From Streptomyces malachitofuscus (GTDB lineage: Bacteria; Actinomycetota; Actinomycetes; Streptomycetales; Streptomycetaceae): a stretch of 64,000 nt of DNA. The notes under the pieces are model-generated. The model saw only the letters and a program-made list of their open reading frames with translations, ran no database searches and was not told the DNA's origin. The stretch spans positions 1 to 64,000 of the forward strand of contig NZ_BMUF01000017.1 of the NCBI RefSeq assembly GCF_014650055.1, in the 5' to 3' direction. Of the stretch, positions 61,890 through 64,000 are shown piece by piece; the stretch's first letter is position 1; the number at the start of each line of letters is the position of its first letter. A program made the position numbers and the translations under genes.

Positions 61890-62441
61890 ATGGCTCCCCT
61901 CCCCGGCTCCGGCCTGGCCAAGGGCCTGGCCGTCACCCTGCGGACGATGACGAAGAAGTCCGTCACCGACCAGTACCCCGACACCCAGCCCGACCTCCCG
62001 CCCCGCACCCGTGGAGTGATCGGCCTGTTCGAGGAGAACTGCACGGTCTGCATGCTGTGCGCCCGCGAGTGCCCGGACTGGTGCATCTACATCGACTCCC
62101 ACAAGGAGACGGTCCCGGCGGCGACCCCCGGCGGCCGCGAGCGCAGCCGCAACGTCCTCGACCGCTTCGCCATCGACTTCTCCCTGTGCATGTACTGCGG
62201 TATCTGCATCGAGGTCTGTCCTTTCGACGCCCTGTTCTGGTCCCCGGAGTTCGAGTACGCCGAGACCGACATCCGCGACCTCACCCATGAACGGGACAAG
62301 CTCCGCGAGTGGATGTGGACCGTCCCGGCCCCGCCCGCGCTCGACCCCGGCGCCGAGGAGCCGAAGGAACTCGCCGCCGCCCGCAAGACCGCCGACAAGC
62401 TCGCCGCCGCCCAGGCCGAACCGCAGGAGGAGGAGTCGTGA
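61890..62441 (+). CDS. nuoI2: NADH-quinone oxidoreductase subunit I, second copy
   Basis: 183 residues, ATG 2 bases after the nuoH2 stop. Both [4Fe-4S] motifs are intact: Cys51-54-57-61 in CTVCMLCAREC and Cys100-103-106-110 in CMYCGICIEVC. With no NuoE, F or G encoded here, this 8Fe ferredoxin would be the natural entry point for electrons, for example from a soluble ferredoxin reduced by KorAB. The tail after 150 is Ala/Glu-rich. Confidence 0.95.
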   Translation: MAPLPGSGLAKGLAVTLRTMTKKSVTDQYPDTQPDLPPRTRGVIGLFEENCTVCMLCARECPDWCIYIDSHKETVPAATPGGRERSRNVLDRFAIDFSLCMYCGICIEVCPFDALFWSPEFEYAETDIRDLTHERDKLREWMWTVPAPPALDPGAEEPKELAAARKTADKLAAAQAEPQEEES

Positions 62442-63070
62442 CCCTCGCCGCAGCCGCTGGAACGGCCGCGCACGCCACGACCACCACCGCCGCCGAGACG
62501 CACGGCTTCCTCTCCCCGACCGGGGTGGAGATCGCCTTCCTCCTCGTCGGCCTGGTCACCCTCGGGGCCGCCGTCATCACCGTCACCACCCGGCAGCTGG
62601 TGCACGCCGCCCTCTGGCTGGTGGTGGCCCTCGGCGGCCTCGCCGTCGAATACCTCCTGCTCACCGCCGAGTTCATCGCCTGGGTGCAGGTCCTCATCTA
62701 CGTCGGCTCCGTCGTCGTCCTCCTTCTGTTCGGGCTGATGCTCACCCGCGCCCCCATCGGCCGCTCACCGGACGCGGACTCCGGCAACCGCTGGATCGCC
62801 CTCGCCGTGTCCGTCGCCGCCGCGGGCGCCCTGGTGTGGGTGGTCGTGGACGCCTTCCGGACCACCTGGATCGACCTGGACGGCGCCCCCGCCGGTTCCA
62901 CCGAGGTGACCGGCGCGAGCCTCTTCCAGCACTGGGTGCTCCCCTTCGAGGCCCTCTCCGTGCTCCTGCTCGCCGCTCTCGTCGGCGCGATCGTCCTGTC
63001 CCGCAGGGCGAAGGCCGACGCCGCGACCCGCGCGAGCGCCACCCGGCGCGGCACGGAAGGGACCCGCTGA
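62438..63070 (+). CDS. nuoJ2: NADH-quinone oxidoreductase subunit J, second copy
   Basis: 210 residues from a GTG overlapping the nuoI2 stop; GGAGGAGG lies just upstream. Five helices with the WVQVLIYVGSVVVLLLFGLML core, and a short charged tail rather than the 100-residue one of the first NuoJ. An extended loop at about 140-165 (WIDLDGAPAGSTE) precedes the last helix. Confidence 0.92.
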   Translation: MTLAAAAGTAAHATTTTAAETHGFLSPTGVEIAFLLVGLVTLGAAVITVTTRQLVHAALWLVVALGGLAVEYLLLTAEFIAWVQVLIYVGSVVVLLLFGLMLTRAPIGRSPDADSGNRWIALAVSVAAAGALVWVVVDAFRTTWIDLDGAPAGSTEVTGASLFQHWVLPFEALSVLLLAALVGAIVLSRRAKADAATRASATRRGTEGTR

Positions 63071-63477
63071 TGCACCTCGCCTATCCCGCCGTGCTGTCCG
63101 CCCTTCTCTTCTGCACCGGCCTCTACGGCGTCCTGGCCCGCCGCAACGCGATCCTGGTCCTGATGTCGGTCGAGCTGATGCTCAACGCCGTCAACCTCAA
63201 CCTGGTCGCCTTCGACGTCTGGCTCAGCCGGGCCGCCGAGGAAACCCTGCACTCCGGCCAGGCGCTGGCCCTGTTCACCATCGCCATCGCCGCCGCCGAG
63301 ATCGGCATCGGCCTGGCGATCGTCCTCGCCGTGTACCGCAACCGCGGCACCTCGGACATCGACAGGCTCCGCGACACCGCCGAGGGCCACGAGCCCGACG
63401 ACCCCGACAGCGACGCCACCGGACGCGAAGCACCCGCGCCCCGGGCTGCCGGCGAGAAGGCTGAGGCCACCGCGTGA
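63070..63477 (+). CDS. nuoK2: NADH-quinone oxidoreductase subunit K, second copy
   Basis: 135 residues, overlapping nuoJ2 by one base (TGATG). The two membrane glutamates remain in MSVELMLNAVNLN and IAAAEIGIGLAI. About 35 hydrophilic residues are added at the C-terminus relative to the 99-residue first copy. Confidence 0.94.
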   Translation: MHLAYPAVLSALLFCTGLYGVLARRNAILVLMSVELMLNAVNLNLVAFDVWLSRAAEETLHSGQALALFTIAIAAAEIGIGLAIVLAVYRNRGTSDIDRLRDTAEGHEPDDPDSDATGREAPAPRAAGEKAEATA

Positions 63478-64000
63478 CCACGACCACCCTCGCCGTCCTC
63501 GTCCCCCTCCTTCCGTTCCTCGGCGCGATCGCCGGGCTGCTCCTGGGGCGCACCGCCCCCGGCTTCGTCCGCCCCCTCGCCGTCCTGCCGACCCTCGTCT
63601 CGCTGGCGTCGGCCGCCCTGGTCGCCGCGCGCCAGGGCGGCGAAGGGGCGGTGGACGCCGCCACCGAGCTCACCCCGACCGGCTCGGTCCCCGTCGAACT
63701 CGCCCTGCACATCGACGGCTTCGCCGCGCTGACCGCCGTCCTGGTCACCGTCGTCGCCGGCTGTGTGCAGATCTACTCGACGGGCTATCTGCGCGACGAC
63801 CCCCGCTACCCGTCCTACGCCGCCCTGGTCTCGCTGTTCACCTCCGCGATGCTCCTGGTCGTCTACTCCGGCGACCTGATGGTGCTGCTGGTCGGCTGGG
63901 AAGTGATGGGCATCTGCTCCTACTTCCTCGTCGGCCACTACTGGGAGACCCCCGAGGCCCGCGCCGCCTCCCTCAAGGCCTTCCTGGTCACCAAGCTCGG
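63474..64000 (+). CDS. nuoL2: NADH-quinone oxidoreductase subunit L, second copy (partial)
   Basis: About 175 codons from a GTG overlapping the nuoK2 stop; the reading frame is open to the window edge. Antiporter-like start with helices at about 5-22, 28-45 and 78-98, then VQIYSTGYLRDDPRY, the NuoL-type landmark corresponding to IHLYSVGYMEHDERR of the first copy, and the channel glutamate in LVGWEVMGICSYFLVGHYW. The rest of the gene, and any nuoM2/nuoN2, lie outside. Confidence 0.94.
   Translation, partial: MTTTTLAVLVPLLPFLGAIAGLLLGRTAPGFVRPLAVLPTLVSLASAALVAARQGGEGAVDAATELTPTGSVPVELALHIDGFAALTAVLVTVVAGCVQIYSTGYLRDDPRYPSYAALVSLFTSAMLLVVYSGDLMVLLVGWEVMGICSYFLVGHYWETPEARAASLKAFLVTKL

Overview
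The window is high-GC actinobacterial chromosome, almost certainly from a Streptomyces. GTG starts, ATGA/GTGA stop-start overlaps, third-position G/C and GGAGG ribosome sites are everywhere. The gene order (mqnC, menG, a geranylgeranyl-reductase-type flavoprotein, a 14-gene nuo operon, a RecQ helicase, a polyprenyl synthase, korAB, a two-component set and a second partial nuo operon) resembles the corresponding core region of S. coelicolor as I remember it; I could not check this by alignment.

Region by region. (1) 1-3846: the tail of futalosine-pathway mqnC, a degenerate amidohydrolase-like protein, menG, a small PASTA protein and a GNAT acetyltransferase on the other strand, and a flavoprotein likely to saturate the menaquinone side chain. 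(2) 4154-5761: a secreted NlpC/P60 hydrolase and a long divergent control region holding a Crp-like site and a Rex-type operator in front of nuoA. (3) 5762-21829: nuoA to nuoN, a complete type I NADH dehydrogenase, closed by a 17-bp terminator stem. (4) 21988-26391: RecQ-family helicase, M56 membrane peptidase with a dyad in its promoter, and fumarylacetoacetase. (5) 26686-37681: an unassigned cell-surface polysaccharide locus (PLP-fold sugar aminotransferase homologue, flippase, GH26-like secreted protein, two membrane proteins, deacetylase, GT2 glycosyltransferase with a 42-bp minisatellite, CelD/BcsL-type acyltransferase). (6) 37889-44854: HAD phosphatase, a secreted lytic transglycosylase under a cyclic-di-AMP (ydaO-type) riboswitch, a long-chain polyprenyl diphosphate synthase, a LolA-like exported protein with an ABC transporter, and a flavodoxin-fold reductase. 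(7) 44937-51570: amidase, DUF6668-like protein, TPR-like protein, a 184-bp MITE-like element, VOC protein, RarD-type transporter, NmrA-type dehydrogenase and its divergent HxlR regulator. (8) 51604-58378: 2-oxoacid:ferredoxin oxidoreductase korAB, a NarL-type response regulator and two paralogous sensor kinases. (9) 58618-64000: a second nuo operon, A-B-C-H-I-J-K-L (continuing past the window), without nuoD, E, F or G.

The common theme is quinone-linked respiration: menaquinone synthesis and side-chain formation, a full NADH-driven complex I, and a truncated complex I beside a ferredoxin-producing oxidoreductase. Cell-wall hydrolases and a surface polysaccharide locus sit between. I saw no rRNA, tRNA, CRISPR array, prophage or intact insertion sequence.
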